Assembly (NCBI GenBank): GCA_024278985.1
Contig: JAJRSC010000018.1
Span: 1 to 42,392, forward strand
Reading direction: 5' to 3'
Length of the DNA stretch: 42,392 nt
Origin: an archaeon
GTDB lineage: Archaea; AGJL01; Methanococci; Methanococcales; Methanocaldococcaceae
In this document: piece by piece, positions 18,323 to 26,861 of the stretch
Numbering within the stretch: the first letter of the stretch is position 1
Layout: every line of letters begins with the position of its first letter
Notes under the pieces: generated by a model
Told to the model about the DNA's origin: nothing
Databases searched by the model: none
The model's input: the letters and a program-made list of their open reading frames with translations, nothing else
Made by a program: the position numbers and the translations under genes

Positions 18323-19561
18323 TTACCCCTCAATTATACCATAACCAATTAATCTCCATCTTGACCCTACTCTTCTACTTATTGCTACTCTTTCACCAAT
18401 ATCAGCACATATTGGAATTCTTAGTCTTATATCTGCTATATCCTCCCTTGCTGAGGTTATAACTCCAACTGTTGTTGTAGTACCTACATTTAACATTAGT
18501 ACTTCTCCAGTTCTTAATGGCTCTATTTTAAGCTCTTCTTTACTACCAACTACTCTATCCAATAAATGAACTCTAATAGTTATTTTATCTCTAATTGGTG
18601 GTAATGTTCCTGGCAAACCTACAACACTTCCAGTTAAGGCATCTGATTTTGTTAAATAAGGGTCTAATTCTGTCCCTATACCTATTAAACCTCCAGGATG
18701 TGCTTTTTTTAGTTTTACATTTCCAGCAGCAAGAGAAACAATTTTAGTTCTTAATGGTTTCCAAAAAGTTTTATTTTCTTCAGTTACTTTTATTCCTGGT
18801 CTAATTTCAATTTCATCTCCAACTTTAAATTCTCCCTGAATAATAGCTCCTCCTAAAACTCCTCCTTTTATTTCATCAATTGGAGTTCCTGGTTTATTAA
18901 TATCAAAACTTCTTGCAACATACATTCTTGGAGTGGCTTTAGGGTCTCTTTTTGGAGTAGGTATAAAATCTTGTATAGCTTTAAGAAGAACATCAATATT
19001 AGCCTCATGATGAGCTGAAATTGGGATTATAGGAGCTTTTTCAGCAATAGTACCCTTAACAAATTCTTTTATTTGTTCATAATTCTCTAATGCTTGCTCT
19101 TCACTAACTAAATCAATTTTATTTTGGACTATAATAATCTTATCAATTCCTAATATTTCCAAAGCCATTAAATGTTCCTTAGTTTGGGGTTGAGGACATG
19201 GTTCATTTGCAGCTATAACCAATATAGCTCCATCCATTAATGAGGCTCCTGATAACATAGTAGCCATTAATGTTTCATGTCCAGGAGAATCTACAAAAGA
19301 TACTTTTCTTAAAAATTCTGTTTCAGCCAAACAATTTGGACATCTTTGTTTTGTTGTATATGTTCCACATTTTGGGCATTTCCTTATCTCACAATCAGCA
19401 TAACCTAATCTTATAGATATTCCTCTTCTTAGCTCTTCACTATGTCTATCTGTCCATACTCCTGTTAATGCTTTTGTTAAACTTGTTTTACCATGGTCAA
19501 CATGTCCAACCATTCCAATATTTACTTCTGCCTGTTTTTCTGAGGATTTTTTTCTTGGCAT
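18323..19561 (-). CDS. eif2g: Translation initiation factor aIF2 gamma subunit
   Basis: GTPase core of the aIF2 heterotrimer that brings Met-tRNAi to the small subunit, 412 residues from ATG 19561. A GTG nine bases upstream would overlap the GGGTGAG ribosome binding site, so the ATG is preferred. G1 is [13 protein letters not shown], switch 2 is [11 protein letters not shown], and NKID gives base specificity. A zinc ribbon ([16 protein letters not shown]) is inserted in the G domain as usual for the gamma subunit. Domains II and III follow, with the [13 protein letters not shown] and [16 protein letters not shown] signatures. It is the first gene of the operon with the NurA-like gene and metG. 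Confidence 0.97.
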   Translation of the reverse strand: MPRKKSSEKQAEVNIGMVGHVDHGKTSLTKALTGVWTDRHSEELRRGISIRLGYADCEIRKCPKCGTYTTKQRCPNCLAETEFLRKVSFVDSPGHETLMATMLSGASLMDGAILVIAANEPCPQPQTKEHLMALEILGIDKIIIVQNKIDLVSEEQALENYEQIKEFVKGTIAEKAPIIPISAHHEANIDVLLKAIQDFIPTPKRDPKATPRMYVARSFDINKPGTPIDEIKGGVLGGAIIQGEFKVGDEIEIRPGIKVTEENKTFWKPLRTKIVSLAAGNVKLKKAHPGGLIGIGTELDPYLTKSDALTGSVVGLPGTLPPIRDKITIRVHLLDRVVGSKEELKIEPLRTGEVLMLNVGTTTTVGVITSAREDIADIRLRIPICADIGERVAISRRVGSRWRLIGYGIIEG

Positions 19562-19653
19562 ATCTCTCACCCATATACAAAATCTTTATTAATAATTAAA
19601 TATTTAATAGACAATAAATAAATTTACTACTTTAAAATACTTTGGGGGTAAAT

Positions 19654-20685
19654 ATGACAAGGTTGGTTGCTAAATTTAATGGTAAAGGAATCCTATTAAA
19701 TCAATATACTTTAAAAAATCCAGCATTAAAATGGGAGAAGCTTGATATTAATTTATATGAGGACAGTATAGAATTTATATTCCCTACTAAAAAATTAAAA
19801 ATTAAAACAGAATATATTGAAGATGTAGGGGCAGATTTACCAAGAAAAGCAATTGAAATAGCTAAATCAACTCTTGAAGATATTACCTATCACTCTTCAA
19901 TAGTTTTCCATCCTCCTGAAATGGATAAGACAATGGTAGGATTTGCCCCCGAAACATCAATTTATGGAAGAAAACCAATTGAAATATTTTTATTAAAATT
20001 ATTTAAAGTTCTTCTTAACAAGAAACCTGTTAAAGTACAATATGCAGCAATGAAAGGAGGTTCTTTAGATCCAAATGCAAAATGGGAGGATGGTTATTTA
20101 CTGTTTGTAATTGTTAAATCAGGTGTTTCAACAAAAGAAATTTTGGCTGTTGCAGTAAATGATGAATCTGGAAAACCAAAAATATATACTCTCTTTACAA
20201 ACCTTGAAGCAATAAGAATTAAAACTAAAGTAATTGATGATAAGGAAGTTGAAGTTTTAGAAATTAAACAAATAAAAAGTAATGAAAGTATAACATCATA
20301 TTTATACTTGGATAACAAAGATAGATTATTTGTCTTAAGATATATTGCTAACTTAACAAAATATAAAAATGTTGTTAAAGACTTACTACCAAAATCTGAA
20401 GAGGATATTTCAGCTGAATTTACTGCTGAAATGTGGAGTGGTGAAAAACTAAAGAGCGAAGTAGAGAAATTAACACCTCAAGAACAGGAAATTTTAGTTG
20501 CATTATATTCAGGAATATCTTCTTTAGAGTTACCAACAATGTTAAATATGGATGTTGATGAAGTAGAGAGAATTTTAGATGATTTAATTGATAAGGGGTT
20601 AGTTAGATTGGTAAGAGTTAGAAAAGAAGTAGAATTATCTGAAAAAGGTAGAGCAGTTACAAACTATATAGTCTCTAACTTCTAA
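19654..20685 (+). CDS. cheF: Archaeal chemotaxis adaptor CheF
   Basis: CheF proteins (DUF439) bind CheY, CheC/CheD and the archaellum Fla proteins, connecting the bacterial-type Che system to the motor. The 343-residue protein has the family form: an N-terminal beta-rich domain, a middle domain (VGFAPETSIYGRKP ... KVQYAAMKGG) and a C-terminal winged-helix segment (LTPQEQEILVALYSGISS ... ERILDDLIDKGLVRLVRV). I chose ATG 19654 because TTTGGGGG stands just before it. Its neighbours cheY and cheC support the call. cheA, cheB, cheR, cheW and receptor genes are not in the window. Confidence 0.88.
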   Translation: MTRLVAKFNGKGILLNQYTLKNPALKWEKLDINLYEDSIEFIFPTKKLKIKTEYIEDVGADLPRKAIEIAKSTLEDITYHSSIVFHPPEMDKTMVGFAPETSIYGRKPIEIFLLKLFKVLLNKKPVKVQYAAMKGGSLDPNAKWEDGYLLFVIVKSGVSTKEILAVAVNDESGKPKIYTLFTNLEAIRIKTKVIDDKEVEVLEIKQIKSNESITSYLYLDNKDRLFVLRYIANLTKYKNVVKDLLPKSEEDISAEFTAEMWSGEKLKSEVEKLTPQEQEILVALYSGISSLELPTMLNMDVDEVERILDDLIDKGLVRLVRVRKEVELSEKGRAVTNYIVSNF

Positions 20686-20691
20686 GAAAAG

Positions 20692-20702
20692 CTTATATAT
20701 AT
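20692..20702 (+). promoter_or_regulatory. TATA box and BRE before cheY
   Basis: CTTATATATAT preceded by a purine-rich GAAAAG (BRE-like) lies 56 bp upstream of the cheY ATG, giving a start near 20725 and a leader of roughly 30 nt with GAGGTGA. This suggests cheY has its own promoter separate from cheF. Confidence 0.6.
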
Positions 20703-20757
20703 CTAATCTTTAACTTTCTATAAAAAATTATTACTATTTTATTGTTGAGGTGAAAAA

Positions 20758-21138
20758 ATGCCAAAGATAGTAAAAACATTAATAGTAGATGACTCAGCAT
20801 TTATGAGAAATATTTTAAAAAAAATCCTAACACCTACAGGAAAATTTGTAGTTGTTGGAGAAGCTTCAAATGGTAAAGAAGCAATTGAAAAAGCTAAGGA
20901 ATTACAACCAGATTTAATAACAATGGATATAGTAATGCCAGAAATGGATGGAATAACTGCAACAAGAGAAATAAAAAAGATACTACCAAATGTAAAGATA
21001 GTAATGTGTACTTCTATAGACCAAGAGCAGAAGGTTATTGAGGCAATAGAAGCAGGGGCAGATGGTTATATTGTTAAACCATTCCAAGCTCAGAAAGTTT
21101 TAGAAGAACTAAATAAACTATTCCCAGATGACGAATAA
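20758..21138 (+). CDS. cheY: Chemotaxis response regulator CheY
   Basis: Single receiver domain of 126 residues with no output domain. Acidic pocket Asp11-Asp12, phosphoacceptor Asp57 (TMDIVMPEMDG), switch Thr85 and conserved Lys107 (IVKPF) are all present, so it should be phosphorylated by CheA and dephosphorylated with CheC help. Archaeal CheY reaches the archaellum through CheF, whose gene lies just upstream. The ATG follows GAGGTGA. Confidence 0.95.
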   Translation: MPKIVKTLIVDDSAFMRNILKKILTPTGKFVVVGEASNGKEAIEKAKELQPDLITMDIVMPEMDGITATREIKKILPNVKIVMCTSIDQEQKVIEAIEAGADGYIVKPFQAQKVLEELNKLFPDDE

Positions 21139-21215
21139 CTAATAAAATTTTTATAATTCTAAAATATACTTTTTTATGTCTATGTTTAGAAATTAATTTC
21201 TCATTGTGAGATACC

Positions 21216-21968
21216 ATGAAAATTGGAAATGTTGAAATTTCTCAGAAATCTTTAGAGATTATAATTAAAAATATTGTTAGTAAAACCTTAGGAGAAAGTA
21301 TGGAAGATAAAGGTATTGCAGACCATTTTGACCTTGAATGTTTGGCTAAAATAGAAAATGTTGGAAAATATGCTTCAAAGAAAGCAATGAATTTTATTAA
21401 TGATATGACTGGATATACTGCAAAATTAAAAGTTTTTAATATAAAGTTAGCAACTCCTGATGAAATAAAAGAAGAGTTTGGAGATGATAAAAAGATTATT
21501 ACAAAAATTGATTTTTCTGGAGATATAACAGGAACAGGGGTTTTAATATTTTCTGAAGATTCAGCTTTAAGTTTAGCAAATGCAATGCTTTTAGGTATGG
21601 GAATGGAAGCTGAAGGAGATGAATTTGATGAGATGAAAATATCAGCAATTAATGAAGTGTGTAATATATTAATATCTGCTTATGTTGATTCTTTTGCTAA
21701 CTTTATGAAAACAAGTTTAACTATGACACCTCCTGATTTTAAAATTGGTAAAGGTAAAGAATTATTAAAAGAAATTTTTGAAAAAAATAATATTAAAGAT
21801 GATGATATTATTATGGCTTTTAAATCTACACTTGAAGTTTGTGATGTTGGAGCAAGTTTTGATGTATTAATAGTTTTACCAAATAATTCAGTATCTAAGT
21901 TATTCGAAGCAATTAAAAAAGGAGAGGTTAATGATAAATTAAGTGCAAAATATGATGAAAATACTTAA
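21216..21968 (+). CDS. cheC: CheC-family CheY-P phosphatase
   Basis: CheC/CheX/FliY superfamily protein of 250 residues that removes phosphate from CheY-P. The catalytic pattern is S/D-x3-E-x2-N, normally present twice. The C-terminal copy is intact (SAINEVCN in EMKISAINEVCNILISAYVDS). At the N-terminal copy (ECLAKIENVGK, residues 41-51) the expected Glu is Lys45 while the Asn is kept, so this half is probably inactive. It has about 35 extra residues before the first motif and a long C-terminal region. It lies 77 bp after cheY; a 14-bp palindrome (21188-21201) sits just before its start. It could also belong to the methanococcal CheC-like variants with regulatory function. Confidence 0.85.
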   Translation: MKIGNVEISQKSLEIIIKNIVSKTLGESMEDKGIADHFDLECLAKIENVGKYASKKAMNFINDMTGYTAKLKVFNIKLATPDEIKEEFGDDKKIITKIDFSGDITGTGVLIFSEDSALSLANAMLLGMGMEAEGDEFDEMKISAINEVCNILISAYVDSFANFMKTSLTMTPPDFKIGKGKELLKEIFEKNNIKDDDIIMAFKSTLEVCDVGASFDVLIVLPNNSVSKLFEAIKKGEVNDKLSAKYDENT

Positions 21969-22010
21969 TATTCAATTTTTTAATAAATTTACAAGAAAAG
22001 GGGGATTTTT

Positions 22011-22685
22011 TTGAAGCCAAAAGATGCTCTAAGAAAGGATATGTTTGCAGAATTTACATTAAATAAATCCTTTAATACATATAAGGGAAGAATAATAAAA
22101 GTAGATTTTAATGGTCCATTGGAAGGAATAGTAATGAAAAATAAAAAAGACCAAATCTATTTTTATCCTCTTTTAGCTTTACATATGGTTAAACCACATA
22201 ACTGTTATCCTATAAATGTTATTCCAAAAACTTCCTTACCAACAAATCCAAAGAATATTCATATTAAAGAAGCATTATCCAGAATAGTTGGAAGGACTGT
22301 TAAAGTATTTTATAACAATCCAAAAACTGGATATTTAGGTAGATTGTTAGGTTTTACAAGAGGTGTTTTTTCTTGGAGTTTAGTTATGGAAATACATGGA
22401 GAGATATATCTATTTTTTAATCCTGATTATATCGTTTATTATGGTACTGTATGGAAATTTTTAAAAAATAATCCTCCATATGAAAAGCCTAGACTTATGA
22501 ATCTTACTAAGACAGCCAATTTTTTAAATAGATGTTTATTAGAGGATGTAATTATTGAGGAGAATTATCCAAGAATTAATGTAGATAATAGGGTTTATAT
22601 CTATCCTTATGGTGTTGTTGGTGAAGATGGGTACTTAAAGGAGACAATTATTGAGATACTAAAAGAAAAAGAGTTTTTATCCTAA
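22011..22685 (+). CDS. Conserved hypothetical protein next to che genes
   Basis: I do not recognise this 224-residue protein. It starts with TTG 22011 after GGGGGA. The sequence seems to hold two similar small beta-barrel-like units: residues about 10-60 (EFTLNKSFNTYKGRIIKVDF ... IYFYPLLALHMVKP) and 90-145 (IVGRTVKVFYNNPKTGYLGRLLGF ... YLFFNPDYIVYYG). Both read like Sm/SH3/PRC-type strands, which is inference. The C-terminus has a short basic helix and a further strand pair. It has no signal peptide or membrane segment. It follows cheC by 42 bp on the same strand, so a role in chemotaxis or motility is possible from context only. The stop overlaps the convergent gene by 4 bp (CTAA). Confidence 0.75.
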   Translation: MKPKDALRKDMFAEFTLNKSFNTYKGRIIKVDFNGPLEGIVMKNKKDQIYFYPLLALHMVKPHNCYPINVIPKTSLPTNPKNIHIKEALSRIVGRTVKVFYNNPKTGYLGRLLGFTRGVFSWSLVMEIHGEIYLFFNPDYIVYYGTVWKFLKNNPPYEKPRLMNLTKTANFLNRCLLEDVIIEENYPRINVDNRVYIYPYGVVGEDGYLKETIIEILKEKEFLS

Positions 22686-23116
22686 AGATATTCAAAGACT
22701 TTACTCATGCATCCAGCTAACAATCCAGCAATGGCATCATCCATAAATAAAAATCCTTCTTTATCCAACCTGCCTATAACTCCTGGCTTATGTTTATCAT
22801 AAAATCTAAAGTTAAAAATTGCTTTAGTTCCTGCTATTTCATTAGCTATAGCAATTCCAATAACTTCATCTACATAAATATAATTTGGGTCACTATTATA
22901 GTCAATAGGTAAGTTATTATTTTTCCCTTCTTTATCTAATAAGTAAGCTGCTAAAATTAATAAATATACATTTGGATTTTTTAAGGAGGAGATAATTAAG
23001 TTCTTTAATTTTTCTCTAATTATATTTTTCTCTTTTTTATCTCCAATATATAGTTCCATCCCTGATTCAACTAAATCATCAATTTTAATATTAAGTTCCT
23101 CCAAAATGTCTATCAT
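22682..23116 (-). CDS. PgpA-family phosphatase, possibly alpha-ribazole phosphatase CobZ
   Basis: 144 residues. The C-terminal half has the phosphatidylglycerophosphatase A pattern: VDEVIGIAIANE, then FNFRFYDKHKPGVI and finally FLFMDDAIAGLLAGC, where the acidic residues would bind metal. In methanogens, soluble members of this family include CobZ, which dephosphorylates alpha-ribazole-5'-phosphate in cobamide assembly. The protein here lacks the long hydrophobic helices of bacterial PgpA, favouring a soluble substrate. The N-terminal half (IDILEELNIKIDDLVE) resembles the CobZ-type start. It is downstream of a TPR gene by 8 bp. The substrate is not proven by sequence. Confidence 0.65.
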   Translation of the reverse strand: MIDILEELNIKIDDLVESGMELYIGDKKEKNIIREKLKNLIISSLKNPNVYLLILAAYLLDKEGKNNNLPIDYNSDPNYIYVDEVIGIAIANEIAGTKAIFNFRFYDKHKPGVIGRLDKEGFLFMDDAIAGLLAGCMSKVFEYL

Positions 23117-23124
23117 AAAATCCC

Positions 23125-23835
23125 TTAGTCAATAATATGCTTCTTAAAGATTGTTTCATAAATATCTAATGCTTTATTTATTAAACCTAATTTTTCATAA
23201 GCTAATGCTTTACCAAATATAGCCCCTACATGGTTTGGGCATCTTTCAATAACATAATCAAACTTTTCTATAGCTTCATCATACTCTTTTAATTTTAAAT
23301 GTATTATTCCCATTAAATAATATGCTTCAAGATTACTACTATTTATTTCTAAAGCTTTATTTAATGCCTCAATAGCTTTAGATATTTTACCTAAATACAT
23401 TAATATTTTTCCTTTTAATAGAAGAGCATTAACAAATTTTGGATAAATTTTTAAGGCTTTATCAATATATTCCAAGGCCTCGTTAAGTTTTCCTATATTA
23501 TATAGTATTTCAGCTTTTCCATATAATGCATGAATACAATTAAAGTTTCTTATTAATTTGTTATACATCTCTAAAGCTTTATCAAACTCTCCAATATCCT
23601 TATAAACATTAGCTAATCTTAAGGGTGTTACATATAAATGATTATTATTTAATTCTAAAATCTCAGTATATTCTTTTATGGCCTTATTAAGTTTTCCTAC
23701 CATCTCATAATAGTAACCTTTTAAAAACTTAATAATAATTTTTTCATCAGGATATTCTCTTTCATACTCTTCTAAAATTTTAATAATATCATTAGGGTCA
23801 GAATATTCAGAAAATATTTTAATTAATTTCTCCAT
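23125..23835 (-). CDS. Tetratricopeptide repeat protein
   Basis: 236 residues made of at least six TPR units. Typical cores are AIKEYTEILELNNNHLYV, ALEMYNKLIRNFNCIHALYGKAEI, ALEYIDKALKIYPKFVNALLLKG, AIEALNKALEINSSNLEAYYLMG and AIEKFDYVIERCPNHVGAIFGKA. No enzyme domain, signal peptide or membrane helix is visible, so it is a scaffold for protein contacts with unknown partners. I chose ATG 23835, which follows GGAGGGG; an ATG 15 bases upstream would lie before that site. TPR genes of this type are common in methanococci. Confidence 0.88.
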   Translation of the reverse strand: MEKLIKIFSEYSDPNDIIKILEEYEREYPDEKIIIKFLKGYYYEMVGKLNKAIKEYTEILELNNNHLYVTPLRLANVYKDIGEFDKALEMYNKLIRNFNCIHALYGKAEILYNIGKLNEALEYIDKALKIYPKFVNALLLKGKILMYLGKISKAIEALNKALEINSSNLEAYYLMGIIHLKLKEYDEAIEKFDYVIERCPNHVGAIFGKALAYEKLGLINKALDIYETIFKKHIID

Positions 23836-23996
23836 TATATACCCCTCCATAGTATCCCATTATTATTTTTATTATCTAAAATTATTATATTTATAACCTC
23901 TCTATTTACAATAAATAATAACATATATTAATAATCATTTATTATAATTTTGTAATATTGGTATAGATATTTAAAAAAGTTGTAGTGGGATAATTT

Positions 23997-25130
23997 ATGG
24001 ATATAATATCAAATATATTAAAGAATGAAATATTTAAAGCTTTGGGTTGTACTGAGGTCTTATTAATTGGAAAAGCAGCTTTTAAAGCTAAGCCAGAGAA
24101 TATTTGGGATATTGAGGAAATAGTATTAACACTTAGTAAAGATGTATTTAAAAATGCTTATGCTGTTGGTGTTCCCAATACTGGAAAATTTGGGATAATT
24201 CCAGCAATAGTTGGAGGGCTGTTAAGTATAGATGAAAATAAAATTTTTGAAATTGAAAAATATGATGAAGAATTTGAGAAGTATATTAAAGATAAAATAA
24301 AAATTAATGTTGTTAATGGTAAAGTTTATTGTAAGATAACTATTAAAGCAGATAAAATATACACATCTGAACTAAGAGAATACAAAAAAAATAACATTAA
24401 TAAAGAGATTAAAGATGAGTTTAAAAACTTAAATCTAAATAATTTTTTAAAATATATTGAAAATATTCCTAAAGATGTTGAAAATCTTATTAATGAGGTT
24501 ATTGAAATTAATTATTCATTAACTAATCCAAAAGTTCCAGAAGACTTTATAAAAATAGATTTTAAAGATGAAATTTTTAGCTATGTCTTAGAAAAAAGTA
24601 TTTCTGCTATATACAATAGAATGATAGGAATTAATAAGCCAGCCATGGCTATAGCAGGCAGTGGAAATATGGGATTATCAGCAACAGTTCCAATTATTGC
24701 ATATGATGAAATAACCAATAAAGATAGAGATAGATTAATAAAATCTATAACATTATCTGCCTTATCAACAATTTACTCAACATATTACTCTGGATACACC
24801 TCTGCTATGTGTGGCTGTGTAAATAGAGGTGGTTTAGGGGCATTGGTAGGATTATCTTATTATTTAGATAAAGATATTGATACAGTTGTTAAATCTTTCA
24901 CTGCCAACTTACCAGGAATTATTTGTGATGGAGGAAAAGTTGGCTGTGCCTTAAAAATTGCTTCAGGAATATTTTCTATATTTTTATCATTAAATTCAAA
25001 GTGTCCAGGAAATAATGGAATTGTAGGGAAAGATTTTAAATCATGTATAGAAAATATTAATAAAATAGGTATATATATGGACAATGTAGATAATGCTATA
25101 ATTGAAATCTTAAAAAATAAAGAAGAGTGA
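23997..25130 (+). CDS. cdsB: L-cysteine desulfidase
   Basis: Oxygen-sensitive iron-sulfur enzyme that splits L-cysteine into pyruvate, ammonia and sulfide, first characterised in M. jannaschii. The 377-residue protein has the UPF0597/serine dehydratase-like alpha fold. Conserved cysteines that can bind the [4Fe-4S] cluster are Cys18 (ALGCTE), Cys272/Cys274 (AMCGCVNRGGLG) and Cys310/Cys317 (ICDGGKVGC). GSGNMGLSATVPI is also typical. It is the first gene of a + strand run with the CBS protein (5 bp on) and is divergent from the TPR gene with 161 bp between starts. Physiologically it may supply sulfide or degrade cysteine. Confidence 0.9.
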   Translation: MDIISNILKNEIFKALGCTEVLLIGKAAFKAKPENIWDIEEIVLTLSKDVFKNAYAVGVPNTGKFGIIPAIVGGLLSIDENKIFEIEKYDEEFEKYIKDKIKINVVNGKVYCKITIKADKIYTSELREYKKNNINKEIKDEFKNLNLNNFLKYIENIPKDVENLINEVIEINYSLTNPKVPEDFIKIDFKDEIFSYVLEKSISAIYNRMIGINKPAMAIAGSGNMGLSATVPIIAYDEITNKDRDRLIKSITLSALSTIYSTYYSGYTSAMCGCVNRGGLGALVGLSYYLDKDIDTVVKSFTANLPGIICDGGKVGCALKIASGIFSIFLSLNSKCPGNNGIVGKDFKSCIENINKIGIYMDNVDNAIIEILKNKEE

Positions 25131-25135
25131 GAGTT

Positions 25136-26383
25136 ATGTTTGATGAACCAGTTAAAGAAATAATGACAAGAGATGTAGTAACAATAACTCCAGATACTCC
25201 AATATCCAAAGCAATTGGAATAATGGATGAAAATAATTTCCATCACTTAATAGTTGTTGATAAACAGGATGGAAAGGAAGAATACTATTTAGTAACTATG
25301 AGAGATTTATTATTAGCAAGAAATCCAGAGGAAGAAGTTAGGACATTAATGTATAAAGCACACTGTATTGATGAAGATACTCCTGTTTTAGATGCTATCT
25401 GTGAAATGGTTGATAGTGGTCAAAGAGCAGCACCAATAGTTAATAAGTATGGTGTATTAGTAGGAATAGTTACTGATTATGATATTATTTCAAGGGCTGC
25501 AAGAAGTAAGTTGTTAAAAGATGTTGATGTTAAAAAAATAATGTCAAGACCTGTTATAACAATAAATGAAAATGACTCTATTGGTAAGGCAAGGGCATTA
25601 ATGAGGGATAACAACATTGGAAGGTTGGTAGTTGTAGATGATGATGGAAAACCTATAGGAATAGTTACAGAGGAAGATATTTTAAAAAAGGTCTTTAAAC
25701 CAAAACAAAGAATGAAATATGGAGAAGTTAAAGGAGAGAAAGTTCCAAGATTTGGGCAGCCAGTTAAATTAATTATGAGTTCTCCTCTTATAACTATTGA
25801 CCCAGATGCAAGTGTTGCAGAGGCTGCAAGATTGATGAAAGAATACAGTATAAGGGGAATACCTGTTGTTAGAGGAGATAAATTAAGAGGTATTATTACA
25901 AGACATGATATTATTAAGTATCTGGCAGATTTAAAGAAAGGGGCAATGATTGAAGTAGAAATTCATGGAGAGATGGATAAAGATGTTGAAGACTTAGCTA
26001 AAAGAATTATTGCAACTGAAGTTAAAAAAATGGTTAAACATGCTGGAAAAATACACTGGATAAAAATTAACATTAAAAAAGAAAGAGACAAGGGAGTAGT
26101 TCCTTACTATAAAATAACTACCTATGTAAAGACACCTGATAAATTATATGTTGGTGAAGCAAAACCTAAAGGTTCAATTCCAAATAAATTAGAGGCTGAA
26201 GGGGAAGACGTAGGATATGTTTCTGAGCATGTTAGATGGGAATTTATTGATGTATTAAAAGATTCATTAGATTCAGTTTTAAAACAGTTAGAAGCAGACC
26301 ATGATAGAAAAAATCCAAAACATCAAAAGGAAAGAGTAGGAACTTATGAAGAGTTTAATCCTGAAGAGTTTAAAAGAGAATAA
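25136..26383 (+). CDS. Four-CBS-domain protein with basic C-terminal domain
   Basis: 415 residues. Four CBS motifs occupy about residues 1-65, 65-125, 130-190 and 205-265 (for example VKEIMTRDVVTITPDTPISKA, VKKIMSRPVITINENDSIGKA and VKLIMSSPLITIDPDASVAEA). Two CBS pairs would bind adenine nucleotides and sense energy state. The last ~145 residues are a separate alpha/beta domain beginning MIEVEIHGEMDKDVEDLAK and ending with a charged helix (DSLDSVLKQLEADHDRKN). Its order of strands and helices recalls the ribosome hibernation factor (HPF/S30AE) fold, which I infer from pattern only. I chose ATG 25136; the in-frame GTG 25127 overlaps the cdsB stop region. Transport or enzyme partners are not obvious nearby. 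Confidence 0.88.
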   Translation: MFDEPVKEIMTRDVVTITPDTPISKAIGIMDENNFHHLIVVDKQDGKEEYYLVTMRDLLLARNPEEEVRTLMYKAHCIDEDTPVLDAICEMVDSGQRAAPIVNKYGVLVGIVTDYDIISRAARSKLLKDVDVKKIMSRPVITINENDSIGKARALMRDNNIGRLVVVDDDGKPIGIVTEEDILKKVFKPKQRMKYGEVKGEKVPRFGQPVKLIMSSPLITIDPDASVAEAARLMKEYSIRGIPVVRGDKLRGIITRHDIIKYLADLKKGAMIEVEIHGEMDKDVEDLAKRIIATEVKKMVKHAGKIHWIKINIKKERDKGVVPYYKITTYVKTPDKLYVGEAKPKGSIPNKLEAEGEDVGYVSEHVRWEFIDVLKDSLDSVLKQLEADHDRKNPKHQKERVGTYEEFNPEEFKRE

Positions 26384-26426
26384 ATTTTAAATATTCTTAT
26401 ATATTTATTTTTAAAGGGTTTGAAGT

Positions 26427-26861
26427 ATGGAGTTAAAAGTTAAAAAAATTATTAATGGTACTGTTATAGACCATATTTCTCCAGGAAAGGCATTAATTGT
26501 TTTAAAGGCATTAAATATTAAAACTGACAAAACTATAACCATAGCCATTAATGTACCATCAAAAAATAAAGGTAAAAAAGATATATTAAAAATAGAGGAT
26601 GTTTTTTTAGATGAGAATGAAGTCAATAAAATAGCCCTAATCTCTGATGCTACAATAAATATTATTAAAGATGGGAAAGTTGTTAAAAAATTTAAAGCAC
26701 AATTACCCAAAGAAATAGAGGGAATAATTAAATGTACAAATCCAAACTGTATAACCAATATTGAAAAAGTTAAAGGTAAGTTTATAGTTGAAAAAAAAGA
26801 ACCATTAAAAATAAGATGCTACTATTGTGAGAAATTTATTAATAATATTGAATTTGTATGA
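26427..26861 (+). CDS. pyrI: Aspartate carbamoyltransferase regulatory chain PyrI
   Basis: Regulatory subunit (144 residues) of aspartate transcarbamoylase, the allosteric enzyme of pyrimidine synthesis. The N-terminal nucleotide-binding domain starts MELKVKKIINGTVIDHISPGKAL and contains NVPSKNKGKKDILKIE. The C-terminal zinc domain has four cysteines (CTNPNC ... CYYC) that contact the catalytic chain. The catalytic gene pyrB is not adjacent, as in other Methanococcales. The stop TGA overlaps the bioB ATG (ATGA). Confidence 0.95.
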   Translation: MELKVKKIINGTVIDHISPGKALIVLKALNIKTDKTITIAINVPSKNKGKKDILKIEDVFLDENEVNKIALISDATINIIKDGKVVKKFKAQLPKEIEGIIKCTNPNCITNIEKVKGKFIVEKKEPLKIRCYYCEKFINNIEFV

